A program made the position numbers and the translations under genes. 64,000 nucleotides of DNA, from positions 28,783 to 92,782 of the forward strand of contig JALHRJ010000015.1 in the NCBI GenBank assembly GCA_022841475.1, written 5' to 3'. How positions within the stretch are numbered: position 1 is the stretch's first letter; the number at the start of each line of letters is the position of its first letter. The stretch is from Cyclobacteriaceae bacterium (GTDB lineage Bacteria; Bacteroidota; Bacteroidia; Cytophagales; Cyclobacteriaceae). This document shows, one piece after another, positions 8,522 to 17,014 of the stretch. The notes beneath the pieces were generated by a model, which was not told where the DNA came from, did no database searches, and saw nothing but the letters and a program-made list of their open reading frames with translations.

Positions 8522-9466
8522 ATGCGCCTGATCATAGTTTTACTTTTTATCAGTTTTTCGATCTCTGCCCAACCGGTGGAGCGGGCCAAAAATTTGTTTC
8601 AAAACCAAAAGGGGGCCGAGGCAAAGAAACTCTTGCTCACTGTAAAAGACACCAATAAGGAATATGCAGACGCGCAATACTGGCTAGGGCGCATTGCGTT
8701 TGAAGAGAAAAACTATGATGATGCGGAAGAGTATTTTGAAGCTGCGATAGAGGCCAATGATAAAGTAGCCGAATATTATACCTGGTATGGAAACACACTC
8801 GGCACAATTGCGGGTGATGCCAATTTTCTGAAGCAAGGTATGCTGGCACCTAAAATGAAAAGCGCCTGGGAGAAAGCAGTGGCCTTAGATCCAACCGGCA
8901 TCGATCCGCGCGAATCGCTTGTGCAATATTATCTGCAGGCCCCCGCCATTGCAGGTGGCAGTGTAGACAAAGCCATTGAAATAGCGAATCAAATTGTGAA
9001 GCTCAAACCAGCCGAGGGCCACCGGCAGTTGGGCAATATTTATTTTAAAGAGAAAAGAATGGTTGAGGCAGAAAAAGAATTTATTGCCATGACAAAAGCT
9101 GACCCTGCCTATGTATCTGGCCTGGCGAATTTTTACATGCTGCAAAAGCAGTATGATAAAGCATTCAATCTTTTTGAAGAAGGGGTTAAGAAAAATCCCG
9201 AGGATATGTTGGCTATCTATCAGATTGGAAAAACAAGTGCATTGTCGGGTCAGCGTTTAGATCGCGGTGAGGAATGTCTGAGAAAATATCTTACTTATAC
9301 GCCCAAGCAAAATGAACCTAGTCACGCAGGGGCCAACATGCGACTGGCACAGATAATGGAAAAGCGCGGGAAAAAATCTGAAGCAAAAAAGCTATATGAG
9401 TTAGCCATAAAATCGGATGACACGTTGAAGGAGGCTAAAGAAGGACTGGAAAGGGTTTCAAAGTAA
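8522..9466 (+). CDS. Exported TPR-repeat protein
   Basis: I start this 314-residue protein at the ATG at 8522 because it gives a clean signal peptide (MRLIIVLLFISFSISAQ); the in-frame ATG at 8462 would add 20 hydrophilic residues in front of it. The rest is a chain of tetratricopeptide repeats, for example AQYWLGRIAFEEKNYDDAEE and AIYQIGKTSALSG, from residue 20 to the end. TPR solenoids mediate protein-protein contacts, and a periplasmic scaffold role is likely. No enzymatic motif is visible. It has its own transcription unit, with a palindromic repeat directly after the stop. Confidence 0.8.
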   Translation: MRLIIVLLFISFSISAQPVERAKNLFQNQKGAEAKKLLLTVKDTNKEYADAQYWLGRIAFEEKNYDDAEEYFEAAIEANDKVAEYYTWYGNTLGTIAGDANFLKQGMLAPKMKSAWEKAVALDPTGIDPRESLVQYYLQAPAIAGGSVDKAIEIANQIVKLKPAEGHRQLGNIYFKEKRMVEAEKEFIAMTKADPAYVSGLANFYMLQKQYDKAFNLFEEGVKKNPEDMLAIYQIGKTSALSGQRLDRGEECLRKYLTYTPKQNEPSHAGANMRLAQIMEKRGKKSEAKKLYELAIKSDDTLKEAKEGLERVSK

Positions 9467-9534
9467 CCCTCACCCCGTCCTCATTCTTCGGACACCCCTC
9501 TCCCAGGGGAGAGGGGAAGGGGGTGAGGGTGTCT
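9467..9534. repeat. GC-rich REP-like palindrome
   Basis: The spacer starts with CCCTCACCCC and ends with GGGGGTGAGGG. Nested inside is CCCCTCTCCC-AG-GGGAGAGGGG at 9495-9516, a perfect 10-base inverted repeat. It is strikingly GC-rich against its surroundings. A related but shorter palindrome is at 63851-63873. Elements of this type are dispersed in many Bacteroidota genomes. It could also end transcription of the TPR gene, although no T-run follows. Confidence 0.75.
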
Positions 9535-9549
9535 AAAAGTTTATCAACT

Positions 9550-10776
9550 ATGCAATCACCCATTCAATCGCGCATCCAAATCATTGATGTTCTACGCGGC
9601 TTCACCTTGCTGGGAATTATCATGGTCCATTTTTCCGAGCAATATTACGCTGGCATGCACCCGCAGAGCCATATGAATTTCGAAATCAAGTTTCTGGGTG
9701 ATCAAATCATGCAAGGTCTTATTGGCTTTTTTATTTCGGGCAAATTCTTCATGATCTTCTCCTTTCTTTTTGGACTCAGTTTTTTTATTCAGTTAAACAA
9801 GAGTGACTCCAACATAAAATTTTTCGGTCGGTTTTTCTGGCGGCTGCTTATTCTCGGTGTCATTGGCTTTGTCCATCATCTGCACTATCGGGGCGACATT
9901 CTTACAATCTATGCGATGTTGGGTGTGGGGCTTTTGATTTGTTATAAACTTCCGGATAAGTGGTTATTAATTCTCGCGCTTGTTCTCACCATTAACTTGC
10001 CTTCTGTAATTGTGCGCGGAGTCCAGTCCGTAACACAGCCTGAAATTGAAATTGAAAAGCTGTTTGGCGGCAACAATGAAGACAATGAAAAATACTTTGC
10101 TACCGTGAAAGCAGGAAGTTACGCGGAAGTACTGAAGGCAAACCTGAACGAGTTTGAATTTAAGTACCGGTTTCAGGTTGTTTCGGGCCGCATTTATATA
10201 ACCATGGGATTGTTTCTTTTGGGATTATATGCGGGCCGAAAGCGGGTGTTTGAAAAATGGCAGGAGAACCTGCTGCAGTTCAAGAAATTTATGAAGCGTT
10301 CACTGTGGATAATTTTAGGATTGATACTTTTTGCGGCTGTGTTCTTTGGTGGCGCAGAACTTGCAAAAATCAAATTGCCCCAACTTGTGCAATGGACAGT
10401 AGGCGGTTTAGTGATCGATATCTTTAATCTTTGCATGGCGGTGGTCTATGTAACTGGCATCGCCATGTTGTTTAACAAAGAGAAGTGGCATCATAGATTA
10501 ATGCACTTTTATGCTGTGGGGCGTATGGGGTTAACAACCTACCTGATGCAAACTCTTTTTGGGGTGTTGCTATTTTTCGGTATTGGCTTCGGCTTGCTAG
10601 GTGAAATTGGACTGCTTGCATCGGTGACAATTGGGATCCTGATTTTTATGGGTCAGATCTATTTCAGTAAATGGTGGCTTGCTCGTTTTAGATACGGACC
10701 CGTAGAGTGGTTGTGGCGAAGTGCGACTTATTTGAAGGTGCAGGAGTTTAAAAATAAAATGCTTTCGCCAAATTGA
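9550..10776 (+). CDS. DUF418-family membrane protein
   Basis: The 408-residue polytopic membrane protein opens with the family's typical RIQIIDVLRGFTLLGIIMVHF segment, continues through about eight to ten hydrophobic helices, and carries the conserved C-terminal region with GRMGLTTYLMQTLFG and WLARFRYGPVEWLWR, the hallmark of DUF418/YeiB-type proteins. The biochemical role of this family is not established. I chose the ATG at 9550 rather than the GTG at 9523, because the latter lies inside the palindromic repeat. Confidence 0.88.
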   Translation: MQSPIQSRIQIIDVLRGFTLLGIIMVHFSEQYYAGMHPQSHMNFEIKFLGDQIMQGLIGFFISGKFFMIFSFLFGLSFFIQLNKSDSNIKFFGRFFWRLLILGVIGFVHHLHYRGDILTIYAMLGVGLLICYKLPDKWLLILALVLTINLPSVIVRGVQSVTQPEIEIEKLFGGNNEDNEKYFATVKAGSYAEVLKANLNEFEFKYRFQVVSGRIYITMGLFLLGLYAGRKRVFEKWQENLLQFKKFMKRSLWIILGLILFAAVFFGGAELAKIKLPQLVQWTVGGLVIDIFNLCMAVVYVTGIAMLFNKEKWHHRLMHFYAVGRMGLTTYLMQTLFGVLLFFGIGFGLLGEIGLLASVTIGILIFMGQIYFSKWWLARFRYGPVEWLWRSATYLKVQEFKNKMLSPN

Positions 10777-10943
10777 CAAGCCCCCCTAAGAAAATTAATA
10801 CCTACTTAAGTTAAGTATATTTTCTTTTACTTTAAAAGCACGTAACGTCAGCAGACTATCTTTCTCACTAAACCTATTTTTAGGATTATTATATTTTTAA
10901 AAGTTATCTTCGGACTAACTTTTAAGAACAGTTGTTCCACTGC

Positions 10944-12038
10944 ATGAAATTTTCGATATCATTTGAATGTCAATTGCGACTAATTCTATTAATTATTATA
11001 GCGGCACATTCGATTCAAGTGAGTAATGCTCAAAGGCATCGTAATGATTATATAGCAACCGATTCTGTATATTCACAAGGCAGGGTGTTCCAAATTGGCA
11101 AGAATAAAATACGGTTTCAAAAAACAAAGCTGGATCAGTTAATAACCTATACCCCTAAAGACATTATTGAGTATGGATTCGGTGGCAATTCTTTTGAATC
11201 ATTATTTATCAATGGAGAGCAAAATTTCTATGCAAGGGTAGTTCATGGAGAAAGTAGCCTTTATCTTGATAGGAGGTCATTTTTTCTCAAAAGAAATGAT
11301 TCTTTAATTCAATTAAATAGAGGAAATTTCAAGCCACGTTTGTCACGATTATTAGGTATCGATGACCAATCACTTAGCAGATTAACTTATTCAAAATTAG
11401 CGTTGGCAAATTTTATTGATTTATGCAATAAGCGTAAATATAATTCCAGCTTTTTACCATTCAGAAAGGCCGGAGTATATGTTGGTTATTATAACTTTAC
11501 ATTTAATACAAGTGGACAAGGCCTATCAGAAATTACTGGTAACAGTGACTTTTTTTCCTTGGGATTTTTTGCAGACTTTCCGCTTTATGATCCACAATCA
11601 TTGAATGTATTTGCTGAATTGAATTGGATATCTGCAAAAACAGACTTCTACAATAGCAGCCAAAACCTAACTGACTATCTGGCAATTGATGTGATCGGTT
11701 TGACCGCTCCAGTAGGTATTAAGTGGATATTTAATAGGGCTAAGATGAGCCCTTTTCTAAAAGCCGGAGCCTTGGTTTCCTACTTACAAGTTAATTCACC
11801 AAATGGAATTATTCAGACTATAAGAACAGGTTCTGATATTGAGATTTATAAAAAGGAGTTAAGCCCCGCAAGTAATCTAATGTTAGGATATCATACCGGA
11901 ATAGGGTTAGAGATTCCAATGAAGGGGAGAAAAAATATTCATCTTGATATGAAGTATCTACGGTCCTTTAAAGCGGATTTTGACGCTATGAGTTTGGGAT
12001 TTTCTGGTCTCTATTTTGGTTTGGGATTTAACCTGTAA
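10944..12038 (+). CDS. Putative outer-membrane beta-barrel protein
   Basis: This 364-residue exported protein starts at the ATG at 10944 (an upstream TTG is less likely). The hydrophobic signal region is near residues 10-30. Residues 35-160 form a globular part of unknown type. From about residue 170 the sequence alternates in the manner of a transmembrane barrel (VYVGYYNFTFN, SLGFFADFPLY, IGLTAPVGIKWIF) and ends in GLYFGLGFNL, a typical aromatic-rich barrel terminus. The IPT/Kelch lipoprotein starts three bases after its stop, so the two probably form an operon and may work together at the outer membrane. The precise function is unknown. Confidence 0.65.
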   Translation: MKFSISFECQLRLILLIIIAAHSIQVSNAQRHRNDYIATDSVYSQGRVFQIGKNKIRFQKTKLDQLITYTPKDIIEYGFGGNSFESLFINGEQNFYARVVHGESSLYLDRRSFFLKRNDSLIQLNRGNFKPRLSRLLGIDDQSLSRLTYSKLALANFIDLCNKRKYNSSFLPFRKAGVYVGYYNFTFNTSGQGLSEITGNSDFFSLGFFADFPLYDPQSLNVFAELNWISAKTDFYNSSQNLTDYLAIDVIGLTAPVGIKWIFNRAKMSPFLKAGALVSYLQVNSPNGIIQTIRTGSDIEIYKKELSPASNLMLGYHTGIGLEIPMKGRKNIHLDMKYLRSFKADFDAMSLGFSGLYFGLGFNL

Positions 12039-12041
12039 CAG

Positions 12042-13835
12042 ATGCAGTTTCGATTATTCTTACTATTAATTCTTTCAATCTTGTTCGGCTGTTATGAACG
12101 AGAGTATCCTCAACCGTTTCCAATTGCAATTACCTATGAAGTAGTAAATATTAGTTCTGAAGGTGCAGAGTTTAGGGGTAGCATTGAAAGTTTAGGAACT
12201 GATCAGAAAGTTATTAAATATGGATTTGTGTGGGGAGAAGAAACCAAGCCAACAATAAACTCATCTTTCATCACATTTTCTGACAACTTCAAACTCGGAA
12301 CTTTTTCAAAAGTGATTAATTATGATCTCGCAAAGGACCAGGTTTATTATGTAAGAGGATTTATACAAACTGAGAACTTAATCGTCTACGGAAATGTTGA
12401 GTCATTTATCAGCCAAGGGAGCAATGCTCCGGAGATAACTGAAATTTCTCCTGAAAAAGGTACTGATGGTTCTGAGATAACAATCAAAGGGAATTACTTC
12501 AGCAATAATCCCGCACGCAACTTTGTAACAATTGGTGACCAGACTGCAAATATTATTTCATCGACCGAAACTGAAATTAAGTTTGTTTCGCCCATCTCGC
12601 CCCTTATTGGTGACTTTGACCTTACTGTTGAAGTAGCAGGAAAAAAAACAACGGCTCTTCAAAAATTTTCAATTCGAGGTCCTCGAATCAATTCACTCTC
12701 AAAGTCGAATGGGCGTGTGGGTGATCTTTTAATTGCAACCGGAGAATACTTCGCTGATGAAAACTCTCTATCATTATTTTTTGGATCAATAATCCCTTAT
12801 CAACAGTACGAAAACTATAGCCAGACGTACATTCTCTCCACAACGGAGCTGGAGTGTTACGTACCGGATTACGTAGGCAGAGATGTTAATTTGGAATTAT
12901 ATTCCTATTCACCTCTCTTCGGGCCGCTTCAAAAAAAACATGTCTTTCCGCAAAACTTCACAATACTAAACTCATGGAATAACATTAGTAACCAGGTTCC
13001 ACTTGAAAGGAATTATCCGGGGCTTAGCGGTTGGGGTTATAAGTCAACACAAATAAATAACCTGGTGTATGTTATAGGGGGAAAGACAATGTACGAATAT
13101 AATATCAACACCAACGTATGGACTCGCAAGGCTGACTTTCCAGGCGAGTACCGCTATTTTGGAACTGCATTTTCTTATCAGAATAAAGTTTACTATGGTT
13201 TTGGTGAGGCTTATTATGACCCACCATTCGTAGGTAGAAAGAGTATCTTTCCTAATGACCTTTGGATTTATGACCCCACAAATAATACCTGGACAAAACA
13301 GCTCGATTCACCATTTCCCGGAAGGAGAAATGCAATTTCTTTTGTAATCAATGACCACGCGTATGTGGGTCTGGGGTTCTCTGATGCCTCAAACAATGTT
13401 GTGCATCATATAGATATCTGGAGTTTTAACCCTACTACTGGAAATTGGTCTTCAATCCCAGTCCCTTTTACCAAATCGGTTTCAAGGGCAACGTCTTTTG
13501 TGGTCAATAATAAAGCTTATCTGGTGGGAGTAGAAGAATCCCGATCTCGATATTCAGATGTATGGGAGTTTGACCCCGCTAGTTCTTCATGGTCGGTCAA
13601 ATCACCTTTACCAGAAGAAATGTTAAACGAGGGGGCCACGGCCTCTTCACAAAGTGGATATGTGATTGCCACTATTAACGGTTACGGCAATCGACCGTAT
13701 GAATATGATCCTAATAAAGACCGTTGGATAAAAAGACAAAGTTTATATAGTACCAGTGCACCTTTCCAATTTGCACATTACCATAACAATAAACTTGTAT
13801 ACTGTGCTGGCACCCTGTGGCAACTTGATTTTTAA
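12042..13835 (+). CDS. IPT/TIG and Kelch-repeat lipoprotein
   Basis: This is a 597-residue predicted lipoprotein (MQFRLFLLLILSILFGC, lipid at Cys17). Residues about 28-125 look like a fibronectin-type beta-sandwich. Residues 130-215 are a clear IPT/TIG domain (ITEISPEKGTDGSEITIKG), and a second, weaker one follows. Residues about 310-597 contain Kelch-type blades, such as NDLWIYDPTNNTWTKQ and SDVWEFDPASSSWSVK, forming a beta-propeller. It is probably a surface-exposed binding or adhesion protein. It follows the barrel gene by three bases and is convergent with the amidase gene. Confidence 0.82.
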   Translation: MQFRLFLLLILSILFGCYEREYPQPFPIAITYEVVNISSEGAEFRGSIESLGTDQKVIKYGFVWGEETKPTINSSFITFSDNFKLGTFSKVINYDLAKDQVYYVRGFIQTENLIVYGNVESFISQGSNAPEITEISPEKGTDGSEITIKGNYFSNNPARNFVTIGDQTANIISSTETEIKFVSPISPLIGDFDLTVEVAGKKTTALQKFSIRGPRINSLSKSNGRVGDLLIATGEYFADENSLSLFFGSIIPYQQYENYSQTYILSTTELECYVPDYVGRDVNLELYSYSPLFGPLQKKHVFPQNFTILNSWNNISNQVPLERNYPGLSGWGYKSTQINNLVYVIGGKTMYEYNINTNVWTRKADFPGEYRYFGTAFSYQNKVYYGFGEAYYDPPFVGRKSIFPNDLWIYDPTNNTWTKQLDSPFPGRRNAISFVINDHAYVGLGFSDASNNVVHHIDIWSFNPTTGNWSSIPVPFTKSVSRATSFVVNNKAYLVGVEESRSRYSDVWEFDPASSSWSVKSPLPEEMLNEGATASSQSGYVIATINGYGNRPYEYDPNKDRWIKRQSLYSTSAPFQFAHYHNNKLVYCAGTLWQLDF

Positions 13836-13845
13836 TTACTCAATC

Positions 13846-15501
13846 TCATCCCGGCTTAAACCCTGGCGGCACCAAATCTTCCCACTCACTTGCTTGTTGA
13901 AAGGCATGCACAAGAGAAACGATAGCCGCTTCGCCATATAGTTTTCCAAGAAATGAAATACTGGTAGGACTACCTTTATCATTAAATCCATTGGGCACTA
14001 CCACACACGGATGTCCGGTAAGGTTGGTCGTGAGCAATTGTGTGCCACCAAAACTTGGCGCGATAATCACATCGTAGTCTTTTGTCTTTGCATAATATTC
14101 CTGAATCAGTTGCTGACGAATGCGCGAAGCATTGATGTATTCTACTGCCGGAATAAACCGTGCCGTGCGAAATGTATTCGGCCAGGCAAATCTTCGCTGG
14201 TCAGTCATCAGACTGTCTCGATTAGATCGGGTAAGTTCATCAAATGCAGCGGCTGCTTCTGCGGTAAGCATGATACGCACCGCATTGACCGGAATGCCTG
14301 AAGGCAACTCAACAGGAATTAATTCAACACCTAAAGATTTAATAACGTCTAACACTTTTTGATCATTTGCTTTGGTTGGATAGTTAGCATCGAAAAGTGT
14401 TTTGAGATAGCCAACCTTTAACTTTTTAATGTCTTTTGTTGCCGAATAATTAAAGGCCGCATTCCGCACATGATTGTCCAATCCATCTTCACCACGAATA
14501 GCATTCAATACAATTGCACCATCCAGAGCAGAGCGAGTTATCGGACCAATCTTATCCATACTCCAGCTCAATGCCATCGCACCATGCCGACTCACTCTTC
14601 CAAACGTAGGACGTAAACCAGTCGCGCCACAACGGGTGCTGGGCGAAACAATTGAGCCGAGTGTTTCTGTACCAAGCGCGAAAGCAACAAGACCGGCAAC
14701 TGTTGCCGAAGCAGAACCTGCACTTGATCCACTCGAGCCCTCTTTCAGGTTCCATGGATTTTTTGTTACCCCGCCAAACCAGATGTCGCCCATAGCTAAC
14801 GCACCCAACGTAAGTTTTATCACGAGCACCGCTCCGGCTGCTTCCAATTTTTTTACTACGGTAGCTGTTTCGCTAATCACTTGTCCCTTAAAAGGAGCCG
14901 CACCCCATGTAGTTTCAGTGCCCTCTACCGATAACAAATCTTTTATCCCGTAAGGAATTCCATGCAACGGGCCGCGGTATTTTCCCTTCGCGATTTCTTC
15001 ATCTGCTTTTTTTGCCTGCGCAAGAGCCGTTTCTTCCAGCAACGTAATCGCACACTGGAGTGTATCCGCATATTTTTTTATTCGCTTCAGATAAAGTTGA
15101 GTAAGCTCGGTAGAAGTTATTTTTTTATTCTTGATCAGGACTGCGAGTTTATAGACCGGGAAGAAGGCGAGTTCTTCTTTATTCACCGGCATGGTTACCG
15201 TTTTAGGCAACCCCCAGTCGATGGTTTTTTGATTTACATCAAGCTGCATGCCCGTAGGTATCGGATCGAAAACCAATGACATAGCAGTGCTATTCGACAG
15301 CTTGAATTCATGAATTGCTTTATAGGCTTTTTGATTATCTTCTAATCCACGTTGCAGCGAGTCGCGCTCGGCTTGTGTGAAATTGAGATCATAATAGGGT
15401 TCTATATCAACCGTGGGTGATTTTTTTTGAGCATTTGCAAATCCTGAGCACAGGCATAAAACAACAATGAAATAAACCTTGTAACTTGAACGCTGTTTCA
15501 T
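13846..15501 (-). CDS. Amidase-signature-family hydrolase, exported
   Basis: The 551-residue protein has a signal peptide ending GFANAQ. The amidase-signature Ser-cisSer-Lys triad can be placed: Lys187 in GIPYGIKDLL, cis-Ser259 in the GSSGSSAGS loop, and nucleophile Ser283 in GTETLGSI. The 24-residue spacing between the two serines is that of characterised family members. The canonical GGS before the nucleophile is LGS here. It hydrolyses an amide in the periplasm, but the substrate cannot be told from sequence. It is divergent from the DinB gene with only 28 bases between the starts, so the promoters probably overlap coding sequence. Confidence 0.88.
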   Translation of the reverse strand: MKQRSSYKVYFIVVLCLCSGFANAQKKSPTVDIEPYYDLNFTQAERDSLQRGLEDNQKAYKAIHEFKLSNSTAMSLVFDPIPTGMQLDVNQKTIDWGLPKTVTMPVNKEELAFFPVYKLAVLIKNKKITSTELTQLYLKRIKKYADTLQCAITLLEETALAQAKKADEEIAKGKYRGPLHGIPYGIKDLLSVEGTETTWGAAPFKGQVISETATVVKKLEAAGAVLVIKLTLGALAMGDIWFGGVTKNPWNLKEGSSGSSAGSASATVAGLVAFALGTETLGSIVSPSTRCGATGLRPTFGRVSRHGAMALSWSMDKIGPITRSALDGAIVLNAIRGEDGLDNHVRNAAFNYSATKDIKKLKVGYLKTLFDANYPTKANDQKVLDVIKSLGVELIPVELPSGIPVNAVRIMLTAEAAAAFDELTRSNRDSLMTDQRRFAWPNTFRTARFIPAVEYINASRIRQQLIQEYYAKTKDYDVIIAPSFGGTQLLTTNLTGHPCVVVPNGFNDKGSPTSISFLGKLYGEAAIVSLVHAFQQASEWEDLVPPGFKPG

Positions 15502-15529
15502 AGTAAAAAATTAATGAGCGAAACTACAC

Positions 15530-16000
15530 ATGAAGGATTTCTTTTTAAAATGGTATAGCTACAATGCCTGGGCCAACCGCAGGGTAATCGGCAGTTTGGA
15601 GCGACAGGCGGTAACCGATGAAAAAATAATTTCGGTGATGGGCCACCTGGTGAGCGCCAATTTCATTTGGCTTAACCGGATTAAAGATTTACCCAAGAGC
15701 AAATACGAATTGTGGGGTACGTATGATGTGCCCGGATTAAAACGAATGGTTGATGAAGCGGATGAACAATGGATGAGTTTCATTCGTGAAAATGAAAATT
15801 TCGATCGCATCCTGAAGTATAAAAATTATGTGGGCGATTATTTTGAAAATAACGTTCAACAAATCATGATTCACCTTGTTAATCATGGGTCTTATCACCG
15901 TGGCCAGGTAGCCATGTTACTCAGACAAAAAGGCTATGAGCCTATAAATACCGATTTTATTACGTACGACCGTGTGCTATCCGGACAACTTAAAGACTAA
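15530..16000 (+). CDS. DinB-family putative metal-dependent protein
   Basis: The 156-residue cytoplasmic protein fits the DinB four-helix bundle. It has YNAWANRRVIGSLE near the N terminus, His in MGHLVSANFIWL and the HLVNHGSYHRGQ motif near residue 120, giving the three histidines that bind a divalent metal in this family. Members include thiol-dependent transferases and DNA-damage-inducible proteins, and no specific role can be assigned. It is followed 24 bases later by the dienelactone-hydrolase gene, probably in the same transcript. Confidence 0.85.
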   Translation: MKDFFLKWYSYNAWANRRVIGSLERQAVTDEKIISVMGHLVSANFIWLNRIKDLPKSKYELWGTYDVPGLKRMVDEADEQWMSFIRENENFDRILKYKNYVGDYFENNVQQIMIHLVNHGSYHRGQVAMLLRQKGYEPINTDFITYDRVLSGQLKD

Positions 16001-16024
16001 CATCAATCAACAAAAACACAAACT

Positions 16025-16882
16025 ATGAAATCAATCAAATTATTACTGCTGTTTGTCATCACAAGTTATTCAGCGATGGCGCAGCAACTAACGCTGGAAG
16101 ATGGCATCACGATATGCCATACAAGTGCCACAGAGAAGTTTGCACTTTTTGTGCAGGACGACAATTTTAACATGTCGCACCCGGACCCATTACCTTATGT
16201 TCATCAAAGTGAAGTGGGTAAGATGATTACATTCAAAACAGCTGATGGTAAGGATGGTATTGGCTATGTTTTGATGGCCTCCAAAAAAACCAACAACTGG
16301 ATTTTTGTATTCCAGGAATGGTGGGGCTTAAATGATCACATCAAACGCGAATCAGAAAAACTATTCAATGACCTGGGCAATGTAAACGTGTTGGCCATTG
16401 ATATGTATGATGGTAAGTTGGCAACTACCCGCGAAGATGCCGGCAAATACATGGGCGAATTCAAGCAAGACCGTGGCAATGCCATTGTAAAAGGTGCGAT
16501 TGATTTTGCTGGTAAGAATGCAAAGATCGGAACCATTGGCTGGTGTTTTGGTGGTGGTCAGTCGATGCAGGCTTCTTTAACAGCCGGCAAGCAAGCGGCA
16601 GCCTGTGTAATTTATTACGGCATGCCCGAAACTGATGTAGCGCGTTTGAAAAATCTTAACACCGATGTATTAAACATCTGGCCTACGCAAGATCAGTGGA
16701 TCAATAAGGATGTAACCGATAAGTTTGAGGCCAACATGAAAGCGGCCGGAAAGAAACTTACTACCAAGTCGTACGAAGCTGATCACGCTTTTGCAAATCC
16801 CAGCAATCCAAAGTTCAATCCTGAGTTTACTGCGGATGCTTATAAGAACACACTTGAATTTTTTAAGGCACGGTTGAAGTAA
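16025..16882 (+). CDS. Dienelactone-hydrolase-family protein, exported
   Basis: This is a 285-residue alpha/beta hydrolase with a signal peptide (ends SAMAQ). The nucleophile elbow GWCFGGG places Cys174 as the nucleophile, as in dienelactone hydrolases. The catalytic Asp is probably in TQDQWI and the His in ADHAFANPS. About 70 extra N-terminal residues precede the hydrolase core. Most homologues are cytoplasmic, so the signal peptide suggests a periplasmic esterase rather than an aromatic-degradation enzyme; no such pathway genes are nearby. A strong terminator follows. Confidence 0.87.
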   Translation: MKSIKLLLLFVITSYSAMAQQLTLEDGITICHTSATEKFALFVQDDNFNMSHPDPLPYVHQSEVGKMITFKTADGKDGIGYVLMASKKTNNWIFVFQEWWGLNDHIKRESEKLFNDLGNVNVLAIDMYDGKLATTREDAGKYMGEFKQDRGNAIVKGAIDFAGKNAKIGTIGWCFGGGQSMQASLTAGKQAAACVIYYGMPETDVARLKNLNTDVLNIWPTQDQWINKDVTDKFEANMKAAGKKLTTKSYEADHAFANPSNPKFNPEFTADAYKNTLEFFKARLK

Positions 16883-16901
16883 CCGCTCACACACCTATAC
16901 C

Positions 16902-16932
16902 AAAGCCCGGTAATTTGAATTGCCGGGCTTTT
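16902..16932 (+). terminator. Rho-independent terminator
   Basis: AAAGCCCGG and CCGGGCTTT pair around a short AT loop that is itself partly complementary (AATT..AATT), and the 3' side continues TTTTG. It sits 20 bases after the dienelactone-hydrolase stop and should end the DinB-hydrolase transcript. Confidence 0.8.
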
Positions 16933-17014
16933 GTTTTATTGGCTGACCACTCAAAACATAGTGCGAAGAAATCCGGAGGGTTTATCATAGATTTATCCGA
17001 TAACCAAAATCCAT

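Noticed and set aside
9523..9549. Upstream GTG start for the DUF418 gene
   Set aside because: It lies inside the palindromic repeat and adds nine residues before the conserved start. The ATG at 9550 is more plausible.
10803..10817. AT-rich palindrome TACTTAAGTTAAGTA after the DUF418 gene
   Set aside because: It is short, has a one-base centre and occurs in an AT-rich spacer where such palindromes arise by chance. No second copy was seen.
14011..14953. Plus-strand open frames opposite the amidase gene
   Set aside because: They are antisense to a gene with a clear catalytic triad, and their translations show no domain or signal. They are shadows of GC-biased codons.
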